Shown: positions 1-7,807 of the stretch, in pieces | How the letters are laid out: each line of letters opens with the position of its first letter | Position numbering within the stretch: position 1 is the first letter of the stretch | Assembly (NCBI GenBank): GCA_011524805.1 | Contig: WTJO01000017.1 | Location: 1-14,826, forward strand | Direction of reading: 5' to 3' | Source: Alphaproteobacteria bacterium | GTDB taxonomy: Bacteria > Pseudomonadota > Alphaproteobacteria > Puniceispirillales > Puniceispirillaceae | Length of the DNA stretch: 14,826 nucleotides | The notes under the pieces: generated by a model | What the model was told of the DNA's origin: nothing | Database searches by the model: none | Seen by the model: only the letters and a program-made list of their open reading frames with translations | Program-made: the position numbers and the translations under genes

Positions 1-50
1 CGACATCCAGTACCACAAACTGGCGCTCTAACCAACTGAGCTACACCCGC
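1..50 (-). tRNA. tRNA-His (anticodon GTG), 5' part only
   Basis: Read on the minus strand, bases 50 to 1 give the 5' half of a tRNA: acceptor strand GCGGGTG, then TA, a D-arm with GCTC pairing to GAGC around an AGTTGGTTA loop, and an anticodon stem CCAGT/ACTGG closing a TTGTGGT loop. The middle bases GTG read histidine codons. The variable region begins ATGTCG, and the T-arm, 3' acceptor strand and CCA lie outside the window. The base just before G1 (position 51) would be G in the RNA sense, so a genome-encoded G-1 is possible. Whether it pairs with residue 73 cannot be seen here. The gene points away from the aminotransferase on its right. Confidence 0.93.
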
Positions 51-71
51 CACAAAAACGCCCCTTTTACT

Positions 72-112
72 GGCCGGACAGCCGATGCAAAAGACGTTTT
101 AGGCCGAACAGC
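72..112. repeat. Two direct copies of GGCCGRACAGC, 30 bp apart
   Basis: GGCCGGACAGC at 72-82 and GGCCGAACAGC at 102-112 differ by one base and lie in the same orientation between the divergent tRNA-His and aminotransferase genes. They could be a duplicated protein-binding site or chance similarity in a short GC-rich patch. No function is assigned. Confidence 0.3.
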
Positions 113-132
113 AATAGCCAGCCTAAAGCGTG

Positions 133-160
133 TTGCTTTAATAGTCAGAAAAGCTATAAC
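133..160 (+). promoter_or_regulatory. Possible sigma-70 promoter of the aminotransferase gene
   Basis: TTGCTT (133-138) and TATAAC (155-160) are separated by 16 bases. The -10 matches consensus at five of six positions and the -35 keeps its TTG. Transcription would start near 167 and give a leader of about 45 bases before the ATG at 211. This is pattern matching only. Confidence 0.4.
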
Positions 161-210
161 TGGTCAATAGAATTTTTAATTCAGAACGACTTATAACTAC
201 AGGAAATGCT

Positions 211-1377
211 ATGCTTAATCCTTCTGCTAACAGACTGGGCACCGAATCTGCCTTTTCAGTGCTTGCCCGTGCCGGACAGCTTGCCGCCTCTGGCAAGGAT
301 ATTATCAATCTGGGCATTGGCCAGCCAGATTTCAGAACCCCTCAGCATATTGTCGAAGCAGGCATCAAAGCATTGCAGGATGGCGCGCATGGCTATACCC
401 CCTCTATGGGGCTACCCGAATTACGCCAGACTGTTTCTGATGATATCAAGATGCGCTATCAGCAAGATGTTAGCCCAGAGCTTATCCAGATTGTCCCGGG
501 GGGTAAACCTGTGATGTTTACCGCCATGATGCTGCTTGGTGGTGCAGGACAGGAGATTCTGACACCAGACCCTGCCTTTCCTATCTATCAGTCGGCGATT
601 AATTATAGCGGGGCAACAGCCGTACCTTATGGGCTTATCGAAGAGAACGGCTTTGCCTTTGATGCAGAGGATGTGCTGTCGAAAATCACGGACAAGACCA
701 GTCTTATTCTGATTAACTCGCCTGCAAATCCAACAGGCGGCACTACACCTAAATCAGAAATGGATAAATTTATCAAAGGGATGGAAAAATTTCCTAATGT
801 TAAAATTCTGTCTGATGAGATTTATGACAGGCTGATATTCTCAGGACAACCCCTATCGCTGCTTACCTATCCTGAGATTAGGGATAGGCTGATTGTGCTG
901 AATGGCTGGTCTAAAACCTATGCAATGACCGGCTGGCGGATTGGCTATGGTATCTGGCCATCTGAGCTGATTGATTATGCGGACAGGCTGGCGGTGAATG
1001 TGCATTCATGTGTGAATGCGGCCACCCAGCATGCGGCAATTACCGCATTGACAGGCGATCAGTCTTGCGTGGACGAAATGCTGGTTGCGTTTCGGCGCCG
1101 CGCCGCACTAATCAGCAATTTGCTAAATGATATTGACGGTATTAGCTGTCAGGCGCCGAGCGGGGCATTTTATGCGTTTGCGAATATCAAAAATACGGCA
1201 TTTTCTTCGATGGCATTTCAGGAAAAGGCACTAGAAAATTATGGCGTAGCCTGTATTTCAGGCACCTCGTTTGGCGGTTTTGGCGAAGGCTATATCAGAC
1301 TATCCTGTGCCAATTCCGATGAGGCCATTACTGAGGCTGTTTCGCGACTTAAACAGATGATTTCAGATAATGCCTAA
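211..1377 (+). CDS. Class I/II PLP-dependent aminotransferase (aspartate aminotransferase-like)
   Basis: A 388-residue fold-type I aminotransferase that transfers an amino group between an amino acid and a 2-oxo acid using pyridoxal phosphate, in the cytoplasm. Visible family marks are the N-terminal NLGIGQPDF (33-41), SPANPTGG (170-177) with the cofactor-contacting Asn173, SDEIYD (201-206) with Asp202 and Tyr205 near the pyridine ring, and SKTYAMTGWRIG (234-245), where Lys235 forms the Schiff base. Arg363 in YIRLS is the expected binder of the substrate carboxylate. Length is normal for the AspC-like subgroup. The ATG at 211 follows AGGAAA (201-206) at good spacing. Exact substrate is not readable from motifs: aspartate, tyrosine/phenylalanine or alanine are all possible. 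It lies 117 bases upstream of glnB on the same strand with no terminator seen between, so it could be co-transcribed, but no functional link is proven. Confidence 0.9.
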   Translation: MLNPSANRLGTESAFSVLARAGQLAASGKDIINLGIGQPDFRTPQHIVEAGIKALQDGAHGYTPSMGLPELRQTVSDDIKMRYQQDVSPELIQIVPGGKPVMFTAMMLLGGAGQEILTPDPAFPIYQSAINYSGATAVPYGLIEENGFAFDAEDVLSKITDKTSLILINSPANPTGGTTPKSEMDKFIKGMEKFPNVKILSDEIYDRLIFSGQPLSLLTYPEIRDRLIVLNGWSKTYAMTGWRIGYGIWPSELIDYADRLAVNVHSCVNAATQHAAITALTGDQSCVDEMLVAFRRRAALISNLLNDIDGISCQAPSGAFYAFANIKNTAFSSMAFQEKALENYGVACISGTSFGGFGEGYIRLSCANSDEAITEAVSRLKQMISDNA

Positions 1378-1494
1378 ATTATAGGCAGTTCAATGAACAA
1401 ATGTTTCTGAAAACGCAATTTACTTGCTAATAACTGGATTTTTCATCAGTTAGGCTAGTGAGATATTTGAAATTTATTGAGAGGTGTTCTCGCT

Positions 1495-1833
1495 ATGAAA
1501 AAGATTGAAGCCATTATCAAGCCCTTCAAACTGGACGAAGTAAAAGAAGCGTTGCATGAAGTGGGTATTCAGGGCATCACCGTTCTTGAAGCAAAAGGAT
1601 TTGGCCGTCAGAAAGGCCATACCGAGCTATATCGTGGTGCAGAATATGTTGTTGATTTTCTGCCCAAGGTAAAAATTGAAGTTGTCGTAGATGACAGCCA
1701 GGCAGAACAGGTCACAGAAGCCATCCAGAATGCGGCAAAAACTGGTCGTATTGGTGATGGTAAAATTTTTATTTCGACTGTAGATGAAGCTATCCGTATA
1801 AGAACCGGAGAAACAGGCGCCGACGCTGTATAA
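1495..1833 (+). CDS. glnB: Nitrogen regulatory protein PII (GlnB)
   Basis: A 112-residue PII signal protein, exactly the usual family length. PII trimers sense 2-oxoglutarate and ATP/ADP and, through uridylylation, report nitrogen status to the adenylyltransferase of glutamine synthetase and to NtrB. The T-loop uridylylation site is present as YRGAEY (46-51), with Tyr51 the modified residue. The nucleotide-binding segment TGRIGDGKIF (83-92) and the basic residues Arg101 and Arg103 are also there. The start is the ATG at 1495, preceded by GAGGTG (1481-1486). A TTG 18 bases upstream would add six residues, overlap this ribosome binding site and break the conserved MKKIEAIIKPFKL start. It stands 78 bases before glnA, the classic glnBA arrangement of Alphaproteobacteria. 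No clear sigma-54 site (GG-N10-GC pattern with TTGC) was seen upstream. Confidence 0.97.
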   Translation: MKKIEAIIKPFKLDEVKEALHEVGIQGITVLEAKGFGRQKGHTELYRGAEYVVDFLPKVKIEVVVDDSQAEQVTEAIQNAAKTGRIGDGKIFISTVDEAIRIRTGETGADAV

Positions 1834-1855
1834 GTTTCCGGTCAATGCCAGATAA

Positions 1856-1874
1856 GGCAGGGGCGTTCCCTGCT
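1856..1874 (+). promoter_or_regulatory. Short GC-rich hairpin in the glnB-glnA gap
   Basis: GCAGGG (1857-1862) and CCCTGC (1868-1873) form a six-pair stem with a GCGTT loop, extendable by one G-U pair. It lies between the stops and starts of glnB and glnA and has no run of T after it, so it is not a full intrinsic terminator. It could mark partial termination, processing or mRNA stabilisation between the two genes. Function is inferred only. Confidence 0.4.
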
Positions 1875-1911
1875 ATCCCTTTGACATGAACACACTGATT
1901 GAAAGGATTAA

Positions 1912-3324
1912 ATGATGTCAGATGCAAAACAAATCATGGAAATGCTGAAGGAAAACGATATTAGCTTCGTTGACCTGCGTTTCACAGACCCGCGCGGCAA
2001 GATGCAGCACGTCACTCAGCATATCGACACGATTGATGAAGAAGCGCTGGCTGAAGGCTTTATGTTTGACGGCTCTTCAATTGCCGGCTGGAAGGCAATT
2101 AACGAATCTGATATGACATTGATGCCTGATTTGTCTCGTGCCTATATTGACCCGTTCTTTGCACAGCCAACATTGGCGATTTTCTGTGACGTGCTTGACC
2201 CGATCACAGGCGAAGCCTATGAGCGTGACCCACGCGGCACTGCAAAGGCAGCACTGGAATATATGAAGTCAGCAGGCATTGCTGATACAGCCTTTTTCGG
2301 CCCTGAAGCAGAATTTTTCATCTTTGAAGATGTTAAAATTGATGTGTCGATGAACGGCTCAATGTACAAGGTTGATTCTGTCGAAGGTCCATATAATGGC
2401 GGCCGCGACTATGAAGAAGGCAATCTGGGTCACCGCCCGGGCGTAAAGGGCGGCTATTTCCCTGTGCCACCAATTGATTCAGGACAGGATATCCGTTCTG
2501 AAATGCTGGCCGTGATGAATGATATGGGTGTGCCTGTTGAAAAGCATCACCATGAAGTTGCTCCGTCACAGCATGAACTAGGCATGAAGTTCGGCACTCT
2601 GCTGGAAACTGCTGATAACATGCAGCTATATAAATATACCGTGCATCAGGTCGCCGCAGCCTATGGTCTGTCAGCTACCTTCCTGCCAAAGCCTATCGCA
2701 GATGATAACGGCTCAGGCATGCATGTACACCAGTCACTATGGACAGGCGGCAAGCCCCTGTTTGCCGGAAATGGCTATGCCGATTTGTCAGAATCAGCAC
2801 TGTTCTATATTGGTGGTATCATCAAGCATGCGAAGGCACTGAACGCATTCACCAACCCGTCAACCAACAGCTATAAGCGTCTGGTTCCCGGTTTTGAAGC
2901 GCCTGTCCTGTTGGCCTATTCAGCACGTAACCGGTCAGCATCTTGCCGTATCCCGTTCGTTGCCAACCCAAAAGGCAAGCGCGTGGAAGTACGTTTCCCT
3001 GATGCAACAGCCAACCCGTATCTGGCATTCTCGGCCATGCTGATGGCTGGCCTTGATGGTATCCGCAACAAAATTCATCCGGGTGAAGCGATGGATAAGG
3101 ATCTGTATGATCTGCCCGCAGAAGAGCTAGCAAAGATTCCGACCGTATGCGGATCATTACGCGAAGCACTGAATGCGCTAGACGCTGACCGTTCCTTCCT
3201 GACCGAAGGCGCCGTGTTCACAGATGATCAGATTGATGCTTTCATCGAGCTGAAGATGGAAGAGGTTACAGCCTATGAGATGGCCCCTCACCCAATCGAA
3301 TTCCAGATGTATTATTCATACTAG
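1912..3324 (+). CDS. glnA: Glutamine synthetase type I (GSI-beta)
   Basis: A 470-residue glutamine synthetase that makes glutamine from glutamate, ammonia and ATP as a cytoplasmic dodecamer. It has the N-terminal signature FDGSSIAGW (52-60), metal-binding PEAEFF (131-136), the histidine-rich KHHHEVAPSQ (211-220), the ATP-binding signature KPIADDNGSGMHVHQS (260-275) and NRSASCRIP (340-348). The adenylylation site is KDLYDLP (396-402), with Tyr399 matching the modified tyrosine (Tyr397) of the enterobacterial enzyme, so activity is probably tuned by GlnE in response to the neighbouring PII protein. Two adjacent ATG codons (1912 and 1915) follow GAAAGGA (1901-1907), and either could be used. The mRNA ends at a strong intrinsic terminator 40 bases downstream, so glnB-glnA forms a closed transcription unit at its 3' end. 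Confidence 0.98.
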   Translation: MMSDAKQIMEMLKENDISFVDLRFTDPRGKMQHVTQHIDTIDEEALAEGFMFDGSSIAGWKAINESDMTLMPDLSRAYIDPFFAQPTLAIFCDVLDPITGEAYERDPRGTAKAALEYMKSAGIADTAFFGPEAEFFIFEDVKIDVSMNGSMYKVDSVEGPYNGGRDYEEGNLGHRPGVKGGYFPVPPIDSGQDIRSEMLAVMNDMGVPVEKHHHEVAPSQHELGMKFGTLLETADNMQLYKYTVHQVAAAYGLSATFLPKPIADDNGSGMHVHQSLWTGGKPLFAGNGYADLSESALFYIGGIIKHAKALNAFTNPSTNSYKRLVPGFEAPVLLAYSARNRSASCRIPFVANPKGKRVEVRFPDATANPYLAFSAMLMAGLDGIRNKIHPGEAMDKDLYDLPAEELAKIPTVCGSLREALNALDADRSFLTEGAVFTDDQIDAFIELKMEEVTAYEMAPHPIEFQMYYSY

Positions 3325-3363
3325 AGTTCTGCAATAGCCTGTATGGCTATAGACCTGATACAG

Positions 3364-3394
3364 ACCCGATAGCATATTTGCTATCGGGTTTTTT
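3364..3394 (+). terminator. Intrinsic terminator after glnA
   Basis: ACCCGATAGCA (3364-3374) pairs perfectly over 11 bases with TGCTATCGGGT (3379-3389), closing a TATT loop. The T run spans 3389-3394. Its position and orientation fit termination of the glnBA transcript before parE. Confidence 0.9.
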
Positions 3395-3512
3395 GCTGGC
3401 AGAACAAAATAACTACAGGCTTATGTCGTATCTGGCCTTTTATTCACCCCCAAGATATTGTAGAACCACTAGGTATCTTAGTGTGACCTATTTTTGTGAT
3501 GAGGCAAATCTG

Positions 3513-5489
3513 ATGTCAGACCTTTTCGGGGCTCAAGCAAACGCATCTGACTATGATGCAAACCAGATTGAAGTGCTTGAGGGGCTGGAGCCTGTCCGCC
3601 ACCGTCCGGGAATGTATATTGGAGGCACTGACGAGCGTGCCCTGCATCATCTGGCTGCCGAAATTCTGGATAATTCCATGGATGAGGCTGTTGCCGGTCA
3701 TGCCAGCTGGATTGAGATATATCTGGAAGATCATAATTGCCTGTCAATCAAGGATAATGGCAGAGGTATTCCCACCGACCCGCATCCGAAATTCCCTGAC
3801 AAATCTGCGCTGGAAGTCATTTTGACAACCCTGCATGCAGGCGGCAAATTTTCGGGCAAGGCCTATCAGACCTCAGGTGGTCTGCATGGTGTGGGTGCAT
3901 CTGTGGTAAACGCCCTGTCCTCACGTCTTGATGTGGAAGTAGCGCGCAACAAGATGCTTTATACACAGTCATTTTCAAAGGGTACAGCCCTTGGCCCGAT
4001 ACAGGATGCAGGCAGCGCACCAAATCGCCGTGGCACCCTGATACGATTTACACCAGATGAGACAATTTTTGGCGAAGGCTGCCAGTTCAAGCCTGCGACC
4101 CTGTTCAAGATGGCACAGTCAAAAGCCTATCTGTTCGCAGGGGTTGAGATTAGATGGCGGTGTGCGCCTCACCTTGCCAGCCAGACCTGCCCTGAAGAGC
4201 AGGTTCTATGCTATCCGGACGGGCTAAAAGATTATCTGAATGCAATCACCTCAGATAAAGGGCTGTTATTATCTACCCCGTTTGCCACCATGATAGAGCT
4301 GGAAGGCCAGAAATTTGAATGGGCACTGACATGGCTGGTGGATGGTGAAGACGGCTTTTTCCACTCATATTGTAATACTGTACCGACCCCGCTAGGCGGC
4401 ACCCATGAAACAGGCTTCAAATCTGCGATTACACGGGGCTTGCGCGCCTATGGCGAGCTTTCAGGCCAGAAAAAGGCGGCTGACCTGACAGCAGATGATA
4501 TTCTGTCCTCTTCGGCAGGGCTGTTATCTGTCTTTATCCGCGACCCGCAATTTCAGGGGCAGACAAAAGATAAGCTGGTAACAGCAGATGCTACCCGCCA
4601 GACAGAGTCTGCTGTGCGTGACAGGTTTGAATTATGGCTATCAGAAGACCCTGCACGCGCCAATGATTTGCTGGAACGCGCAATAGAACGGCTAGAAGAA
4701 CGCAAACGCAAACGGCGCGAGAAAGAAGTTGCCCGAAAATCTGCCACCCGTAAATTGCGCCTGCCCGGAAAACTGGCAGACTGCACGGAAACAGATACAG
4801 AATTAACAGAATTATTTCTGGTTGAGGGCGATTCAGCTGGTGGGTCTGCAAAATCGGCGCGTGACCGAAAAACTCAGGCTGTATTGCCGCTACGAGGCAA
4901 GATTCTCAATGTGGCCAGCGCAACCGCAGATAAACTGTCGCAAAATCAGGAATTGTCTGATCTGAAGCTGGCGCTTGGCGTGAAAACAGGCAAGGAATTT
5001 GATATAGACCAGATGCGCTATGGCAAAATCATCATAATGACAGATGCTGATGTTGATGGTGCCCATATTGCCGCCTTGCTGATGACCTTTTTCTATCGGG
5101 AGATGCCACAGCTTATCGAACATGGCAGGCTGTTTCTGGCACAGCCACCCCTCTACAGGATACAGCAGGGTAGCCAGACCGCCTATGCGCTTGATGATGA
5201 CCATAAAGACCGTCTTCTGGACACACAATTTACAGGCAAGGCAAAAATAGAGATAAGCCGCTTCAAAGGTCTGGGCGAGATGCCCCCTGCCCAGCTTAAA
5301 GATACCACCATGAATGCAGCTAGCAGGCGGCTTCTTCAGGTTTCTCTGCCATCACGCGATGCGATTGAGGCCGACCAGCGCCGCGATGTGGACAGGCTGG
5401 TGAATACATTGATGGGCAAAAAACCTGAATTGAGATTCAATTATATCAGAGACCATGCCGAAACAGTGCTGGCCGAGCTTGATATCTAG
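3513..5489 (+). CDS. parE: DNA topoisomerase IV subunit B (ParE)
   Basis: A 658-residue ATPase subunit of topoisomerase IV, which with ParC separates linked daughter chromosomes. Domains in order: GHKL ATPase with RPGMYIG (31-37), catalytic Glu50 and Mg-binding Asn54, DNGRGIP (81-87) and the ATP lid GGLHGVG (122-128); transducer with the QTK loop at 350-352; TOPRIM with EGDSAGG (438-444) and DADVDG (511-516); and a C-terminal RFKGLGEM segment (583-590). Length is well below that of typical proteobacterial GyrB (about 800) and the TOPRIM region lacks the long GyrB insert, so ParE is preferred. The ATG at 3513 follows GAGG (3501-3504). A longer reading frame open upstream runs through the glnA terminator and is not expected to be translated. 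The stop lies only 7 bases from the converging hydrolase stop, with no terminator visible between them. Confidence 0.94.
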   Translation: MSDLFGAQANASDYDANQIEVLEGLEPVRHRPGMYIGGTDERALHHLAAEILDNSMDEAVAGHASWIEIYLEDHNCLSIKDNGRGIPTDPHPKFPDKSALEVILTTLHAGGKFSGKAYQTSGGLHGVGASVVNALSSRLDVEVARNKMLYTQSFSKGTALGPIQDAGSAPNRRGTLIRFTPDETIFGEGCQFKPATLFKMAQSKAYLFAGVEIRWRCAPHLASQTCPEEQVLCYPDGLKDYLNAITSDKGLLLSTPFATMIELEGQKFEWALTWLVDGEDGFFHSYCNTVPTPLGGTHETGFKSAITRGLRAYGELSGQKKAADLTADDILSSSAGLLSVFIRDPQFQGQTKDKLVTADATRQTESAVRDRFELWLSEDPARANDLLERAIERLEERKRKRREKEVARKSATRKLRLPGKLADCTETDTELTELFLVEGDSAGGSAKSARDRKTQAVLPLRGKILNVASATADKLSQNQELSDLKLALGVKTGKEFDIDQMRYGKIIIMTDADVDGAHIAALLMTFFYREMPQLIEHGRLFLAQPPLYRIQQGSQTAYALDDDHKDRLLDTQFTGKAKIEISRFKGLGEMPPAQLKDTTMNAASRRLLQVSLPSRDAIEADQRRDVDRLVNTLMGKKPELRFNYIRDHAETVLAELDI

Positions 5490-5496
5490 CTAGGTG

Positions 5497-6201
5497 TTAG
5501 CCGGCCTCAGCCCGTATTATCAGACGGATAATGGCCTGCGTAACCTCTTCAGGGGCTTCCAGACTGGATAGATGGCCGATCTTGTCTAGCAGAACCAACT
5601 CTGCGCGTGGCAAAAGCCCTGCCATTTCCTCTGAGAGTTGCGGCGGCGTTAATTCATCTGCCATGCCGCATAGCACCAGAGATGGTTTATGAAATGACGG
5701 CAGATAGGGGCGCTGATCCCGGCGCGCCATAATGGCATATTGCTGGCTGGTAAAATGTTTCTGGCCAATTTCGGCCGCCATATCCATGACCGTCTGGCAC
5801 ATAGCCTCATCTTCTAGTGCTTCGGCAGACAGAAAACGGGGCAGAAGCCGTGGTGTAACACCTTTGAACCTGCCAATTTCGGATAATTTTATCAGCTCAT
5901 GACGCTGGCGTTTGCGTGCTTCGTCATCTGGCTGTGCAGAGGTTGACAGCAACGCGATTGCAGAAATGCGGTCTGGTGCGATACGCGCGGCTTCCTGTGC
6001 TACATATCCGCCCATAGACAGTCCAATAACTATGATCTCGCCAGATACGCTATCCAGCATGTATTCAACCATCTGGTCTATCGTCTCACAATCTGTTGTT
6101 TGGGCGATGTGAATAGAGTGAGATACTGATAGCGCGTCTATCTGAGGCTGAAATAATGCGTCTGTGCATAATAATCCGGGAACAAATACCAGCTTTGCCA
6201 T
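5497..6201 (-). CDS. Alpha/beta-fold hydrolase
   Basis: A 234-residue cytoplasmic alpha/beta hydrolase with no signal peptide. The N-terminal strand and oxyanion region FVPGLLC (6-12), the nucleophile elbow GLSMGG (60-65) with Ser62, Asp182 in GMADELTPP, and His210 in KIGHLSSLEAP form a complete catalytic triad in the expected order. The cap region (roughly 90-170) is short and basic. The fold is shared by esterases, enol-lactonases and BioH-like enzymes, and the substrate cannot be told from sequence. The ATG at 6201 is preceded on its strand by an A-rich AAAAAAGGG (6210-6218), a good ribosome binding site. It is transcribed alone, divergent from the helicase gene and convergent with parE. 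Confidence 0.85.
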   Translation of the reverse strand: MAKLVFVPGLLCTDALFQPQIDALSVSHSIHIAQTTDCETIDQMVEYMLDSVSGEIIVIGLSMGGYVAQEAARIAPDRISAIALLSTSAQPDDEARKRQRHELIKLSEIGRFKGVTPRLLPRFLSAEALEDEAMCQTVMDMAAEIGQKHFTSQQYAIMARRDQRPYLPSFHKPSLVLCGMADELTPPQLSEEMAGLLPRAELVLLDKIGHLSSLEAPEEVTQAIIRLIIRAEAG

Positions 6202-6258
6202 CTAAAACACCCTTTTTTCATATGCGCTGTCTAAACAGATGATTACTCATAACGTTAT

Positions 6259-6287
6259 TTGACCTGAAACGCTAGTTAGTGTATTGA
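6259..6287 (+). promoter_or_regulatory. Possible promoter of the rhlE-type helicase gene
   Basis: TTGACC (6259-6264) is a near-perfect -35 box and is followed 17 bases later by TATTGA (6282-6287), a weaker -10. Transcription would begin near 6294 and leave a leader of roughly 135 bases before the coding region, long for a simple gene. The -10 is poor, so confidence is modest. Confidence 0.35.
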
Positions 6288-6293
6288 TTATGC

Positions 6294-6430
6294 CATCTTA
6301 AGAATTGGAACTTTTGCCTATTTTTTTTCTATCTCCCGCATGTAGGACGGGACAAGCACGCTACGCACTGGCTGGAACTGCAAATCTCAAACAAAACACC
6401 GGTGGTTGATAGCTAAAAAAAGGATTTATT
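6294..6430 (+). promoter_or_regulatory. Untranslated leader of the helicase gene
   Basis: The leader holds a run of eight T (6321-6328), a small hairpin TCCCG/CGGGA (6334-6338 and 6348-6352), the palindrome CACCGGTG (6397-6404) and a run of seven A joined to GGA (6415-6424) that is the only ribosome binding site. CC-TA-T8 (6317-6328) could pair with A7-GG (6415-6423) across two bulged bases and hide that site. No known riboswitch class is recognised. Leader boundaries depend on the weak promoter call. Confidence 0.3.
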
Positions 6431-7807
6431 ATCATTTCATCTCTATTTTCAGAACTCGGTCTTAGTGACAGTCTGGTAGATGCTGTTTCAGCCCTTGGGT
6501 ATGAGACCCCTACCCCCATTCAAAAAGCCTCTATCCCGATAGTGCTGATGGGGCGTGATATTTTGGGCTCTGCCCAGACAGGCACCGGAAAAACAGCCTC
6601 TTTTACCCTGCCATTGATTGATATTCTGGATTCAGGACGGGCAAAGGCACGCATGCCGCGCTCGCTTATCCTTGCCCCTACCAGAGAGCTGGCAGCACAG
6701 GTATCAGAGTCGTTTGAGACATTTTCGACAAACCACAATCTGTCTATGGCGCTTTTGATTGGCGGCACCAGCTTTGCTGATCAGGAAGCAGCGCTGGATA
6801 AGGGTGTGGATGTGCTTATCGCCACACCGGGGCGTTTGCTTGACCATTTTGAACGTGGCAAAGTTCTGCTTCAGGATGTGAAAATACTGGTGATTGATGA
6901 AGCTGACAGAATGCTGGATATGGGATTTATTCCTGATATTGAACGGATAGTCAGCTATCTGCCTGTAATGCGGCAGACCCTGTTTTTCTCGGCTACTTTG
7001 TCAGATGAAATTCACAAAATCGGCTCAAAATTCGTGATGAATCCCAAAATTGTGGAAATTGACAGACCGTCAACTACGGCCAATACCATCACCCAGCGGC
7101 TTGTACGCACACAAAGCCGAAAAAAGCGCGAGATGTTAAGAGATTTGCTTCGCGCAGAACAGCTTCAGAATGCGGTTATTTTCTGCAACCGGAAACGTGA
7201 TATATCAACCCTGTTATCGTCACTTAAACGCCATGATTTCTCGGCAGTGGCCTTGCATGGGGATATGACCCAGTCAGCACGGCTGGAAGCGCTTGACCAG
7301 TTCAAATCTGGCGAGATACCTATTCTAATTGCGTCAGATGTGGCCGCCAGAGGGCTGGATATCCCGCTTGTAAGCCATGTATTCAATTTTGATATTCCGT
7401 CTAACGCAGAAGATTATGTTCACCGGATTGGCAGAACAGGCCGTGCCGGACGCACAGGGGTTGCGATTACGCTTGTCGCAACTGATGATGATGAAAAATA
7501 TCTTGCGGCGATTGAAACCCTGATTGGGCAGAAAATCCCTGAAGATACAGCCAGCTTACCTGCCAGGCAAGATGCTCAAAACACAGAAGCACCGTCTGAA
7601 AAATCGGCAAAACGCGGCAGGAAACGGGGCGATAACGCAGATGCTAGCAGCCCCAAATCAGCAGAAAATAGCAATAGCCGGAAAACACGGTCATCATCGC
7701 AGGATCAGAATACCAATAAATATGGTGAGAAGCGCCCGCCAGCATGGATTGGCACAAGTTTTCAGGATTGTGACGAAGTGCCTGCCTTTTTGCGGCGCTC
7801 TGTCTAG
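6431..7807 (+). CDS. rhlE: DEAD-box RNA helicase, RhlE type, with apparent non-canonical start
   Basis: ATP-dependent RNA helicase acting in ribosome assembly or mRNA turnover. Numbering from 6431: FSELGLS (6-12) and the Q motif with Gln31 in TPTPIQ; motif I AQTGTGKT (48-55); PTREL; TPGRLLD; motif II DEAD (156-159); motif III SAT (187-189); motif V ARGLD (306-310); motif VI HRIGRTGR (331-338). A basic, Ser/Lys-rich, low-complexity tail ends in VPAFLRR, typical of RhlE-like proteins. The Q motif and N-terminal alpha-helix lie upstream of the first GTG (6542), so translation must begin earlier. Yet between the in-frame stop at 6410 and the conserved FSELGLS there is no ATG, GTG, TTG or CTG. ATT 6428, ATC 6431 and ATT 6434 sit 3, 6 and 9 bases after AGGA (6421-6424). 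6431 was chosen for spacing; the exact start is uncertain. A CTG at 6473 would cut into the conserved start. Confidence 0.9.
   Translation: MISSLFSELGLSDSLVDAVSALGYETPTPIQKASIPIVLMGRDILGSAQTGTGKTASFTLPLIDILDSGRAKARMPRSLILAPTRELAAQVSESFETFSTNHNLSMALLIGGTSFADQEAALDKGVDVLIATPGRLLDHFERGKVLLQDVKILVIDEADRMLDMGFIPDIERIVSYLPVMRQTLFFSATLSDEIHKIGSKFVMNPKIVEIDRPSTTANTITQRLVRTQSRKKREMLRDLLRAEQLQNAVIFCNRKRDISTLLSSLKRHDFSAVALHGDMTQSARLEALDQFKSGEIPILIASDVAARGLDIPLVSHVFNFDIPSNAEDYVHRIGRTGRAGRTGVAITLVATDDDEKYLAAIETLIGQKIPEDTASLPARQDAQNTEAPSEKSAKRGRKRGDNADASSPKSAENSNSRKTRSSSQDQNTNKYGEKRPPAWIGTSFQDCDEVPAFLRRSV

Noticed and set aside
1477..1494. TTG start giving PII six extra residues
   Set aside because: It covers the ribosome binding site GAGGTG; the ATG at 1495 gives the canonical 112-residue PII starting MKKIEAIIKP.
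1378..1494. Sigma-54/NtrC-type promoter before glnB
   Set aside because: No GG/GC pair with the right 10-base spacing and TTGC context was found; no convincing sigma-70 pair either.
3378..3512. Upstream extension of parE by 45 residues
   Set aside because: The extra frame begins inside the glnA terminator and has no family similarity; the ATG at 3513 has a ribosome binding site and matches a normal N-terminus.
6542..6550. GTG at 6542 as the helicase start
   Set aside because: It would remove the Q motif and the first helix, which are clearly coded upstream in the same frame.
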